A DNA stretch of 64,000 nucleotides from Ruminococcus sp. (GTDB lineage: Bacteria; Bacillota; Clostridia; Lachnospirales; Lachnospiraceae). Shown piece after piece: positions 53,297-61,756 of the stretch (position 1 is its first letter; the number at the start of each line of letters is the position of its first letter). The stretch spans positions 1 through 64,000 of the forward strand of contig JACERV010000026.1 in assembly GCA_013911065.1 (NCBI GenBank), written 5' to 3'. Both the position numbers and the translations under genes were made by a program. The notes under the pieces were generated by a model that was not told where the DNA came from, ran no database searches, and saw only the letters and a program-made list of their open reading frames with translations.

Positions 53297-54022
53297 ATGT
53301 TAATAGACAAATTTAAGAAAGACAACGGACCTGTGCTGGATGAGAAAACAGCGGGGCAAATGTTGGAGAACATATTTGATGCATGTGAGGTAGAACCTAA
53401 TTCTGTTCCGCTTTCTGTGCTTACCTCCTACAGTAACTACCGTAGAGAACGTTTTTTGCTGCAAAGGCTCCTTCTCGCTATCATCATGTTATGTTTCTGT
53501 CTGGTGCCCTTGCTATTTATAACGCCTGATATACAATTGAATCCTCAGGGCAGTGCCCCGAAAGGAAAGCCCTCCTATGAACTTGTTGTGAATTCCCTGA
53601 TACCTGTCAGCAGAATAACAGCAACTGTGGATGGCAATCATGTTCCGGTATATGAGGTAGGTGATAAAACTTATTCTGTTGAACCGGTATCAAATGGAAC
53701 TATGACCGTTACCGTAACACTGAAAAACCGTCAATTTTCCTCGGAATCCCTAAATGTCTCCGGAGTTGACACGTCTTCACCCATAGTTTTATCAGACCGC
53801 CTGGCAGGAGACCTTGTTTACTTATATATCTCAGACCCGGATTCCGGGATTGACTATGAAGGAATCTCTGCAATGGATATTGATGGAAAAGAAATACTAC
53901 CTGCTTCTTATGATGAATCAGAAAATTATGTAGTCTTTGACCATCCCGAAAAGTCATTAAATATTTATATTCCCGATAAGGTCGGAAACACTCTTCATTT
54001 AATTCTTACAGTCAAGGAGTGA
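53297..54022 (+). CDS. putative membrane anti-sigma factor
   Basis: 241 aa. A cytoplasmic N terminus of ~55 residues (EKTAGQMLENIFDACEV), one membrane helix (LLLAIIMLCFCLVPLLFI, about 57-76) and an extracellular beta-rich domain with an Ig-like look (ITATVDGNHVPVYEV, DPDSGIDYEGISAMDIDGKE). Immediate position after the sigma gene (15 nt, AGGAGG ribosome site) and topology fit an anti-sigma that senses something outside, but there is no recognised anti-sigma motif. The call is by context. Confidence 0.65.
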   Translation: MLIDKFKKDNGPVLDEKTAGQMLENIFDACEVEPNSVPLSVLTSYSNYRRERFLLQRLLLAIIMLCFCLVPLLFITPDIQLNPQGSAPKGKPSYELVVNSLIPVSRITATVDGNHVPVYEVGDKTYSVEPVSNGTMTVTVTLKNRQFSSESLNVSGVDTSSPIVLSDRLAGDLVYLYISDPDSGIDYEGISAMDIDGKEILPASYDESENYVVFDHPEKSLNIYIPDKVGNTLHLILTVKE

Positions 54023-54069
54023 GCTCACCGCACTCAATAATTTTAACTTTTGAAAGGGGGTTTGATGCG

Positions 54070-55005
54070 ATGAAGAGAAAAACACAGTTTATAAGTGTAT
54101 TTCTTATCATTTTCATCATGCTCCCTTTTTTTGCCGGCTGCTCCGGAAAAAGTAGCGATGTCTCCAATACTTCCGCTGCAGAAGTTAAAAAAAGAGAGAG
54201 TGCACTCCAGATTCTGCTTCCACAGTCAGGAGGTACTGTTACTTATGGAAATGAAATTGTTTCTATTGATGCCTCAAACACAAGCGAAGGATACGTGATG
54301 GTACAATACAATGGCGGGGCAGAAAAAGTAAAGCTTCAGATTACCATACCTGATGGAACGGTCTATACTTACACTTTATCCTCAGGTACCTATGAGACAT
54401 TTCCCCTCACTGGAGGAAATGGCCCGTATCACCTGGATGTACTGGAAAATGTAAGAGATGATCTTTATGCCCTTTCATTTGCCCAGGATATGGATGTTGC
54501 TGTTCATGATGAATTCCGGCCTTTCCTGTATCCAAATCAATATGTGTGGTTTACAGAAACTTCCAAAGCTGTAGAGCTTGGAAAAAAACTCTCTGATAAA
54601 TCAACAGACGATTTGAGTTATGTACAAAATGTATATTATTATGTAATTGAGAATATTTCCTATGATTATGAGATCGCAGAGAATACCCCCACCGATTATC
54701 TTCCAAACCTGGACAAGACCCTGGAGAAGAAAAAGGGAATCTGCTTCGACTATGCCTCCCTTATGGCTGCTATGCTGCGCTCCCAATCCATTCCCACAAA
54801 GCTGGAAGTAGGATACTCCGGTACGGCATATCATGCCTGGGTCAGTGTCTATTTAAAAGAAAGGGGATGGATAGATAAGATTATTGAATTTGATGGAGAA
54901 AACTGGTCTTTAATGGATCCGACTTTAGCCGCAAACAACAGTAAAAAATCTGTAGGTAAATATATTGGTGACGGAAACAACTATATCGTAAAGTATTCTT
55001 ATTAA
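54070..55005 (+). CDS. transglutaminase-like lipoprotein
   Basis: 311 aa from ATG 54070 (AAAGGGGG upstream; the track start overlaps the previous gene). The lipoprotein signal ends in PFFAGCS (lipobox). A C-terminal papain-like transglutaminase core has Cys in KGICFDYASLMAAMLRS, His in TAYHAWVSVYL and Asp in WSLMDPTLA, preceded by YVQNVYYYVIENISYDYE. Such domains act as proteases or cross-link or cleave surface proteins. Its place ahead of the pilus-like genes suggests maturation or anchoring of that structure (inference). Confidence 0.87.
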   Translation: MKRKTQFISVFLIIFIMLPFFAGCSGKSSDVSNTSAAEVKKRESALQILLPQSGGTVTYGNEIVSIDASNTSEGYVMVQYNGGAEKVKLQITIPDGTVYTYTLSSGTYETFPLTGGNGPYHLDVLENVRDDLYALSFAQDMDVAVHDEFRPFLYPNQYVWFTETSKAVELGKKLSDKSTDDLSYVQNVYYYVIENISYDYEIAENTPTDYLPNLDKTLEKKKGICFDYASLMAAMLRSQSIPTKLEVGYSGTAYHAWVSVYLKERGWIDKIIEFDGENWSLMDPTLAANNSKKSVGKYIGDGNNYIVKYSY

Positions 55006-55023
55006 AATAACGGAGGACAGGCT

Positions 55024-56076
55024 ATGGATAAACAGGTGCAGGGAAAACCATTTTCAAATATGGAGATCTCCTCATTTTGCGGGCAGGTTGCTATGATTTT
55101 GCGTTCTGGAATTTCATCTATTGAGGGGATTACCATTATGCTGGAGGATGCTTCTTCCCCGGAGGAAAAAAAAATACTGCAGACTATTTTGGAAAATGTG
55201 CAGGAAACGGGGAGTTTGTACCAGGCACTGGCTGACACAAAGCTTTTTCCCTCTTATATGCTGCATATGATACAAATTGGAGAGGAAACCGGAACGCTGG
55301 ACGAGGTAATGTCTGCCTTGAACTTACATTATGACAGGGAAGATTCCATTGCCAAAAGTATCCGCAATGCCGTTACCTATCCTTTGATTATGTCAGGTAT
55401 GATGGTAATTGTAATCATTGTCCTCCTTGTAAAGGTAATGCCCATATTTAACCAGGTCTTTATTCAGCTTGGTACAGAAATGACCGGGTTTTCAAGGACG
55501 CTTATGAATCTTGGCAATACGATCAACCGGTACTCCATTGTATTTGCTGCCGCCTTAATCCTAATTACAGGTCTTATCCTGCTTGGAACCAGGACAGCAT
55601 CAGGCCGGCAGATTTCCAGAAGCTTTGGATATAGATTCAAATTTACCCGTATGATCTATGAGGAAATTGCTGCCTGCCGTTTTGCAGGGGGAATGGCTCT
55701 TACATTAAGCAGCGGACTGAATCCGGAGCGCAGCATGGAGCTGGTCAGCTCTTTAAATGAAGACACCCGTTTCCAGGAGAAAATTAATTCCTGCCGGCAT
55801 TTGCTTGATGAGGGCAAGGCTTTGCCGGAGGCACTGCATACCACAGGAATATTTACCGGGATGTATGCACATATGGTTTCTATTGGCGGAAAAACTGGTA
55901 CTATGGACCAGGTCATGGATAAAATCGCAGGACTTTATCAAGATGATATTGATACCCGGATGAATAATGGGCTTGCAGTGCTGGAGCCTACGCTGGTCAT
56001 CGCATTATCCCTGATTGTAGGAGTAATTTTACTGTCTGTCATGCTCCCTTTAATGGGAATCATGTCCAGCATTTAA
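55024..56076 (+). CDS. type II secretion/type IV pilus inner-membrane platform protein (GspF/PilC)
   Basis: 350 aa with two homologous T2SSF domains. The first (residues ~14-135, SFCGQVAMILRSGISSIEGI and HMIQIGEETGTLDEVM) and the second (about 215-340, CRFAGGMALTLSSGLNPERSMEL and HMVSIGGKTGTMDQVMDKIA) are separated by membrane helices. The protein forms the platform on which the cytoplasmic ATPase acts. CGGAGG precedes ATG at 55024. At 350 aa it is slightly shorter than the ~400-aa Gram-negative PilC, as is common in Firmicutes. Confidence 0.93.
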   Translation: MDKQVQGKPFSNMEISSFCGQVAMILRSGISSIEGITIMLEDASSPEEKKILQTILENVQETGSLYQALADTKLFPSYMLHMIQIGEETGTLDEVMSALNLHYDREDSIAKSIRNAVTYPLIMSGMMVIVIIVLLVKVMPIFNQVFIQLGTEMTGFSRTLMNLGNTINRYSIVFAAALILITGLILLGTRTASGRQISRSFGYRFKFTRMIYEEIAACRFAGGMALTLSSGLNPERSMELVSSLNEDTRFQEKINSCRHLLDEGKALPEALHTTGIFTGMYAHMVSIGGKTGTMDQVMDKIAGLYQDDIDTRMNNGLAVLEPTLVIALSLIVGVILLSVMLPLMGIMSSI

Positions 56077-56092
56077 ATTGCAGGAGGCTATT

Positions 56093-56428
56093 ATGACACG
56101 TTTTCAATACAAGAAAAACCAGTACACATACCGCAGGCTCATTCTCTCCATCTGTGTTTTCCTGCTTATTGTGATTTTCTTTTACCAGGGTATTGACTCT
56201 CTGTCTGAAAGCTCTCTCCGGCGTCAGAGGGAAAGCCTGGAAAATGCTCTGAACAGAAGTATTACTTACTGTTACGCGGTGGAAGGAAGCTACCCGCAAA
56301 GCCTGGCTTACCTAAAAGAACATTATGGACTTACTTACAATGAAAACAAGTTTTTTGTGGATTATAGAGTCAGCGGGGCAAATGTTCTTCCCGATGTGAC
56401 GGTAATTGAAATGGAGGAGGGAGACTGA
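56093..56428 (+). CDS. small pilin-like/pseudopilin membrane protein 1
   Basis: 111 aa from ATG 56093 (GCAGGAGG upstream). A basic N terminus (RFQYKKNQYTYRR) precedes one membrane helix (LILSICVFLLIVIFFYQGI) and an extracellular domain with NALNRSITYCYAVEGSYPQSLAYLKEHYG. The last motif is close to the alpha-C/first-strand region of minor pilins (EGSYPxSLxxL). There is no G-FTxxE prepilin peptidase site, so processing is doubtful. It begins 16 nt after the PilC-like gene and is followed after 2 nt by the next gene. Confidence 0.75.
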   Translation: MTRFQYKKNQYTYRRLILSICVFLLIVIFFYQGIDSLSESSLRRQRESLENALNRSITYCYAVEGSYPQSLAYLKEHYGLTYNENKFFVDYRVSGANVLPDVTVIEMEEGD

Positions 56429-56430
56429 TT

Positions 56431-56916
56431 ATGCGCTTTCGAAGCCAAAAGAATCACATGATTGATTTTTTATTTCCTGTAGCACTGCTTTTTGTATTTG
56501 CCGTTTCTGCACTGACAGTCATCCTGCTTGCTGCAAACATTTACCGCTCTGCAACGGAAAACTCTTCTTTGAACTATACCGCCGGAACTTCTCTTTCCTA
56601 TATTGCTGAGAAAATACATCAAAACGATGAAAAGGGAAATGTTTCTCTTGGAACCTTTGACGGACATGATTCTCTCATATTGAAACAGGAGTATAATGGG
56701 ACTGTCTATTTTACTTACATTTATACTGATGGAAATACATTAAAAGAATTATATGTAAAAGATGGCGCGCAGGTTACCGCTGATTCCGGCAAGCCTATTC
56801 TGATAGTGAAGTCTTTTACCATGGACACCGTTAATGAACATACTTTCCGTTTTACCTGCGTTGACGAAAAGGAGCAAAAGGTCTCCACAGTCGTCAGTGT
56901 CAGAAGCACACCATAA
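56431..56916 (+). CDS. small pilin-like membrane protein 2 (DUF4860-like)
   Basis: 161 aa. A single N-terminal helix (FLFPVALLFVFAVSALTVILLAANIY, about residues 13-38) is followed by an extracellular domain with SLSYIAEKIHQNDEKGNVSLG and a C-terminal strand pair (FRFTCVDEKEQKVSTVVSVRS). The size, topology and neighbours match proteins annotated DUF4860 beside T2SS-F genes in Lachnospiraceae (recalled, not searched). No prepilin cleavage motif is visible. GGAGGGAG lies before ATG. Confidence 0.75.
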   Translation: MRFRSQKNHMIDFLFPVALLFVFAVSALTVILLAANIYRSATENSSLNYTAGTSLSYIAEKIHQNDEKGNVSLGTFDGHDSLILKQEYNGTVYFTYIYTDGNTLKELYVKDGAQVTADSGKPILIVKSFTMDTVNEHTFRFTCVDEKEQKVSTVVSVRSTP

Positions 56917-56927
56917 AGGAGAACACT

Positions 56928-57389
56928 ATGATACGCAGAAACCGGGCAAATTCATCCAGCCTGTTCCTCTTAGAACTGATTCTTGCAATCTTATTTTTTT
57001 CTATTGCAAGTGCTGTTTGCGTACAATTTTTTGTGAAATCCCATTTGCTCAGCCAGGATGCATGGAAATTGAACATTTCTGTCAATGAAGTTTCCAGTGC
57101 GACAGAATTAATACAGGTTTCCCCGGACGCCCGGTCTGCAATAGATTTGATTCATACAGAATACCCTGACTCAGAGATTTCTGATGTCTCAAAAATTTCT
57201 GTATACTATGACAGAGATTTTCTTTCCTGTGCGAAGGCCCAGGCGGTCTATTGCCTGGAAATAAGTTTTATACAAAAAGGTTCCATGCTGGATGCTGCGT
57301 TAAATATGAAAGAACAAAAGGATGAGAAAATCATCTATTCCCTTACCATATCCCATCATCTGCAAAGGAGGCCCGGAAATGGACAATAA
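56928..57389 (+). CDS. prepilin-like protein with Glu5-type N terminus
   Basis: 153 aa. The start RRNRANSSSLFLLELILAILFFSIASAVC resembles a type IV prepilin. A short basic leader is followed by a hydrophobic helix with Glu at position +5 if cleavage falls after SS, although the usual Gly at -1 is Ser. The rest is a small extracellular domain with two Cys (LSCAKAQAVYCLE) that may form a disulfide. It is the only product in this operon with a Glu5 signature. Its end overlaps the next gene by 11 nt. Confidence 0.75.
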   Translation: MIRRNRANSSSLFLLELILAILFFSIASAVCVQFFVKSHLLSQDAWKLNISVNEVSSATELIQVSPDARSAIDLIHTEYPDSEISDVSKISVYYDRDFLSCAKAQAVYCLEISFIQKGSMLDAALNMKEQKDEKIIYSLTISHHLQRRPGNGQ

Positions 57390-57888
57390 AAAGAAACAGA
57401 TTTCTATTGTAAATATTGGTTCTTCCTCCCTGCTTGTTGTGTTTCTTGTACTTTGCCTGGTAACCTTTTCCACATTATCCTTATCCAGTGCCAAAAGTAA
57501 TTATAATTTCAGTCAAAGGCTTGCGGACAGAAGAGCAGATTATTATGAAGCTTCCAGAAAAGCCGAACTTCTTCTGGATTCTATTGATAATGTCCTTGCA
57601 GAAATTTATGAAGCCTCCACCCTGCCTTACTATTCTGAAGCAGAGAAACGGCTTTCTGAATTAACTTTGAATGAAGATGTGAAGGACATTGTGCTGGAAA
57701 CAAACTTCTCCGCAAAGACTCCTTCCGTATCCTATGCCATATCTATCAATAAAAACCAGGCATTATCCGTTGTGCTTGAATTGACACCTGTGGACAATAC
57801 AGCGGAGGGATTCTATCAGATTAAACAGTGGAAGGCTGTTTCCACTGCTGATTGGGAAGGAAACAATACATTAAAACTAATCCAATGA
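57379..57888 (+). CDS. small pilin-like membrane protein 4
   Basis: 169 aa from ATG 57379 (AAAGGAGG upstream; the track start is too early). It has a short basic N terminus (MDNKKKQISIVNIG), a membrane helix (SLLVVFLVLCLVTFSTLSL) and an extracellular alpha-beta domain (RADYYEASRKAELLLDSIDNVLAEIYEAS). The helix followed by a long amphipathic segment fits a minor pilin or PilX/GspK-like subunit, but I see no conserved processing site. It precedes pilT by 17 nt. Confidence 0.7.
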   Translation: MDNKKKQISIVNIGSSSLLVVFLVLCLVTFSTLSLSSAKSNYNFSQRLADRRADYYEASRKAELLLDSIDNVLAEIYEASTLPYYSEAEKRLSELTLNEDVKDIVLETNFSAKTPSVSYAISINKNQALSVVLELTPVDNTAEGFYQIKQWKAVSTADWEGNNTLKLIQ

Positions 57889-57905
57889 TTTAAAGGAGAT
57901 TCTAT

Positions 57906-58961
57906 ATGAACGCAAGATCAATCCTGGAGCAGGCCGTCACTGACGGAGCATCTGATGTATTTATTGTAGCAGGTCTTCCCGTGGCCTGCCGGAAAAATGG
58001 GCTTACCGCCCGTCTCTACAAAGATAAGCTGCTCCCCGTGGATACAGAAACTTTATTAGGTGAAATTTACCAGATGGCAGAAAACCGGGACATCAGCAGA
58101 CTTTATCAACATGGGGATGATGACTTTTCCTTTGCAATCCAGGGAGTATCACGTTTCCGTGTCAGCGCCTACAAACAAAGGGGTACCTTATCTGCGGTAA
58201 TTCGAATTATAACCTTTCAGCTCCCTGACCCGAAGGAGTTAGGAATCCCGGACCATATCATACAGCTTGGAAACAGCAGTAAAGGCATGACTCTTGTGAC
58301 AGGCCCTGCCGGAAGCGGGAAGTCTACCACTCTTGCCTGTATTATTCACCAGATAAATAAAACAAAATGCGGACATATTATCACCCTGGAAGACCCTTTA
58401 GAATTTCTTCACCGGCATAACCAAAGTATCGTAAGCCAGCGGGAAATTAACGTAGACACAGACAGCTATGTAAACGCTCTGCGGGCTGCCCTGAGGCAAA
58501 GCCCCGATGTTATTCTTCTCGGAGAGATGAGAGACTATGAAACAATAAACGTTGCCATGACGGCCGCAGAGACCGGGCACCTGCTCTTTTCTACCCTTCA
58601 CACAATCGGAGCCGCCAACACAATTGACAGAATCATAGATGTATTTCCGCCTAACCAGCAAAAGCAAATTGGCGTACAGCTATCCATGGTTTTGAATTCC
58701 GTTGTGTCACAGCAGCTGGTGCCTACAGTAGACGGCAAAGTGGTTCCCGCATTTGAGATCATGACTGTAACACCGGCTATCCGCAATATGATACGAGATA
58801 ATAAGGTGCATCAGATTGACGGCCTTATTTATTCTTCTGTAAAAGAAGACATGGTCTCCATGGACACCAGCCTGCTGAAGTTGTATCAGGCCGGCACCAT
58901 TAGCAAAGAGACTGCCTTAACATATGCTGCAAATCCGGAAATGCTGAGCAAAAAGCTTTAA
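57906..58961 (+). CDS. pilT: PilT-type secretion/retraction ATPase
   Basis: 351 aa, hexameric motor of the T2SS/T4P ATPase family. The N-terminal PAS-like domain opens with ASDVFIVAGLP. The core has Walker A GPAGSGKST, Asp box TLEDPLEFLH, Walker B VILLGEMRDYETI, and the His box AETGHLLFSTLHT. Near the C terminus the AIRNMIR motif marks PilT (retraction) and not PilB or GspE, which also carry a long N-terminal domain missing here. It is the only ATPase in this operon. The gene is convergent with the P-type ATPase and overlaps its 3' end by 4 nt. Confidence 0.94.
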   Translation: MNARSILEQAVTDGASDVFIVAGLPVACRKNGLTARLYKDKLLPVDTETLLGEIYQMAENRDISRLYQHGDDDFSFAIQGVSRFRVSAYKQRGTLSAVIRIITFQLPDPKELGIPDHIIQLGNSSKGMTLVTGPAGSGKSTTLACIIHQINKTKCGHIITLEDPLEFLHRHNQSIVSQREINVDTDSYVNALRAALRQSPDVILLGEMRDYETINVAMTAAETGHLLFSTLHTIGAANTIDRIIDVFPPNQQKQIGVQLSMVLNSVVSQQLVPTVDGKVVPAFEIMTVTPAIRNMIRDNKVHQIDGLIYSSVKEDMVSMDTSLLKLYQAGTISKETALTYAANPEMLSKKL

Positions 58962-61657
58962 CTGTGCTCCTGCCTGACTTCATTTATTACCTTTCCCTTA
59001 GCATCCTGAGAACGCAGCGTTTCTAAAAGCACAAATATTTCATGTGCAAGAACCGGGAATGCTGCCAGTATAACCAAAGCTCCCCATTCTTCAAGAGAGA
59101 GTGCTGCCGTACCAAACATAGCAGTCAGGGCTGGAACTTCCGTCACTGCTGCCTGCAAAAGGAAACCAACTCCAAATGCAGCGGCCATAACCGGGTTAAA
59201 TCCTCTTTTACGGGAAAATATGGATGTATGCACATCCTGCATCCCCTGTGCATGGAACAACTGAGAAATTCCCAATACCGTAAATGCATATGTCTGCGCC
59301 CGCGTAAGTAATTCCGTGGACTGAAATACCACAGAAATATTCTCCAGCGTAAATGCTTTCTGCTGTTCCGCAAGAACTTCCCACGGAAGTTTTAAGAAAG
59401 CAGTCAGGCTGATGGCTGCTATCAGACAGCCGTAAAAAATAGTACATGCAGTTCCCCCGTTAGAAAACAAGCCTTCTTTTGCCTTTCTGGGGGGACGCTT
59501 CATTAGAGCCTCTTTATCATTCTTATCGACTCCCAGCGCCAGCGCCGGAAGAGAATCCGTAATTAAATTAATCCATAAAATATGACTTGCTTTAAGGGGA
59601 GAAGCCATTCCCAAAATCACTGCAATAAACATTGTAATAATTTCACCAAAATTCGATGATAAAAGAAACAGCACTGTTTTTCTAATATTCTCATAGATGC
59701 TGCGCCCTTCCTCTATTGCCTTCTCAATGGTAGCAAAATTATCATCTGTTAATATCATATCTGCTGCATTCTTTGCCACATCGGTTCCCGTAATCCCCAT
59801 AGCAATTCCAATGTCTGCCATACGCAGAGAGGGCGCATCATTCACACCATCTCCTGTCATAGCAGCAATATTTCCGGTCTCTTTGAGAGCCTTTACAATA
59901 CGCACCTTATGTTCCGGCGACACCCTGGCAAAAACGTTGATTTTCTTCAGCTTTTCTTTCAACTTTACATCCGAAATCTTTTCCAGTTCTTCCCCCGTCA
60001 TACACTCATCTATTTTTTTTGCAATTCCCAATTCTCTGGCAATGGCAAATGCAGTATCAATGTGGTCTCCCGTTATCATAATTGTACGGACTGATGCGAG
60101 CTTAAACTGCTCAACTGCCGTCTTTGCCTCCGGCCTGATAGGGTCAATCATCCCTGCCAGCCCGACAAAGGTCAGGCCATCCTCACACACCTCTTTTTCT
60201 CCCCGCCGCACCGCAACAGCAAGAACCCTCAAAGCCTGTGCTGAAAACACATCCACAGTCTGCCGTATCTGCCTTTTGTGCACTTCCGTAAGTGACTGGA
60301 CCTTCCCATTTACCATGATTTTACTGCACCTGTCCAGCAGCATTTCCGGTGCACCCTTTGTATATGATATAAATCCCTGAGAACTACGGTGTACAGTAGT
60401 CATCATCTTCCTTTGTGAATCAAATGCCTTTTCTTCTACTCTCGGCAGCCTTGTTTCCAGATTTTTCTTTATGAAACGGTTTCCTTCCGCGAATCTAAGC
60501 AATGCCAGTTCCGTTGGGTCACCCAGCTCCTCCTGATTTGTAATCACCGCGTCATTGCATAGAGCCATGCCTTCCAGAAATTCTTCCGGTATATTCGGAG
60601 CTGTCTCACTGGCTTTGTAAATATTCTGATTCACATAATACCTGATTACAGTCATTTTATTCTGAGTCAATGTCCCTGTCTTATCAGAACAAACAACATT
60701 CACTGCCCCCAGTGTTTCTACTGACGGAAGCTTTCGGACAATGGTATGAACCTTCACCATTTTAGATACACTCAATGCCAGCACGATTGTAACAATGGCA
60801 GGAAGCCCCTCCGGAACCGCCGCCACAGCCAATGATATCGCCGTAATAAGCATTTCCATAATATTCCGGTGTTGAAGTACCGCAATCCCAAATAGGGCAG
60901 CACACAGGAGAATGGACACAATACTGAGTATTTTCCCCAGGTCTGCCAACTTTTTTTGAAGCGGTGTGAATTCTTTTGGGACAGCACTGATAATAGATGC
61001 AATTTTCCCAATCTCTGTTTCCATGCCCGCCCCTATCACTACGCCCTCTCCTCTTCCGCTTGTCACAAGAGTGGACATAAATGCCTCATTCTTTCTATCT
61101 CCCACTGGCAGCGCCTTTGCAGCCTGAAAGGCCGCATCCTTATTTACAGGAAGAGATTCTCCTGTCAGGGCGGATTCTTCAATCTTCAGATTCCACGTCC
61201 TCACAAGGCGCAAATCCGCGGCTACCTGGGCACCTGTTTCCAGAATTACTACATCTCCTTTTACTAACTCCGATGCAGGGAGTTCCCGTATCGTTCCGCC
61301 CCTGCGCACGACAGCCTTGGGGCTTGTCAGTTTTTTAAGCGCTTCCAGCGCTTTTTGTGCCTTTCCCTCCTGTATCACTCCAACGGTAGCATTTACAATG
61401 ATAACAACTGCAATAATCGCAGCGTCACTAACCTCCTTTAATAAGAAAGAAACCAGAGCTGCTACTAGAAGAACGCAAATAAGCGGATCATTCAACTGCT
61501 CCAGAAATGATTCCGCCGCAGTCTTCTTTTTGCCCTCCTTCAGAACATTTGGTCCATCCTCCTGAAGCCTTTTTGCCGCCTCCTCTTCTGTCAAGCCTTT
61601 CTCTGTATCTGTATGCAGTGCATCCAATATCTCTCGCATTGACTTCTCTTCAAACAA
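58958..61657 (-). CDS. P-type cation-transporting ATPase (P2A/Ca2+ type)
   Basis: About 899 aa starting at TTG 61657 (FEEKSMREIL) behind GGGAGGAGG; the track's TTG 61684 lies upstream of that site. All P-type signatures are present: actuator TGES in ESALTGESLPV, phosphorylation motif CSDKTGTLTQNKM, nucleotide-binding KGAPEMLLD, and hinge MTGDGVNDAPSLRMADIGIAMG. Membrane helix 4 has PEGL (VPEGLPAIV) and helix 6 SNFGEI, the Ca2+-site residues. It probably exports Ca2+ to control cytosolic levels. A perfect dyad lies just ahead of the ribosome site. Confidence 0.94.
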   Translation of the reverse strand: MFEEKSMREILDALHTDTEKGLTEEEAAKRLQEDGPNVLKEGKKKTAAESFLEQLNDPLICVLLVAALVSFLLKEVSDAAIIAVVIIVNATVGVIQEGKAQKALEALKKLTSPKAVVRRGGTIRELPASELVKGDVVILETGAQVAADLRLVRTWNLKIEESALTGESLPVNKDAAFQAAKALPVGDRKNEAFMSTLVTSGRGEGVVIGAGMETEIGKIASIISAVPKEFTPLQKKLADLGKILSIVSILLCAALFGIAVLQHRNIMEMLITAISLAVAAVPEGLPAIVTIVLALSVSKMVKVHTIVRKLPSVETLGAVNVVCSDKTGTLTQNKMTVIRYYVNQNIYKASETAPNIPEEFLEGMALCNDAVITNQEELGDPTELALLRFAEGNRFIKKNLETRLPRVEEKAFDSQRKMMTTVHRSSQGFISYTKGAPEMLLDRCSKIMVNGKVQSLTEVHKRQIRQTVDVFSAQALRVLAVAVRRGEKEVCEDGLTFVGLAGMIDPIRPEAKTAVEQFKLASVRTIMITGDHIDTAFAIARELGIAKKIDECMTGEELEKISDVKLKEKLKKINVFARVSPEHKVRIVKALKETGNIAAMTGDGVNDAPSLRMADIGIAMGITGTDVAKNAADMILTDDNFATIEKAIEEGRSIYENIRKTVLFLLSSNFGEIITMFIAVILGMASPLKASHILWINLITDSLPALALGVDKNDKEALMKRPPRKAKEGLFSNGGTACTIFYGCLIAAISLTAFLKLPWEVLAEQQKAFTLENISVVFQSTELLTRAQTYAFTVLGISQLFHAQGMQDVHTSIFSRKRGFNPVMAAAFGVGFLLQAAVTEVPALTAMFGTAALSLEEWGALVILAAFPVLAHEIFVLLETLRSQDAKGKVINEVRQEHS

Positions 61658-61680
61658 AATATCCCTCCTCCCGCACTTGT

Positions 61681-61710
61681 ACAATACCTGAATGAATATT
61701 GGTATTGTAT
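61681..61710 (-). promoter_or_regulatory. perfect dyad upstream of the P-type ATPase gene
   Basis: TACAATACC-N12-GGTATTGTA, about 24 nt before the proposed start codon. The position and 9-bp symmetry suit an operator or a 5'-UTR hairpin. The regulator is unknown. Confidence 0.55.
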
Positions 61711-61756
61711 CTTATGCGGGACAAGGGATGGTTAGTCCTATTTTTAATGATATGAT

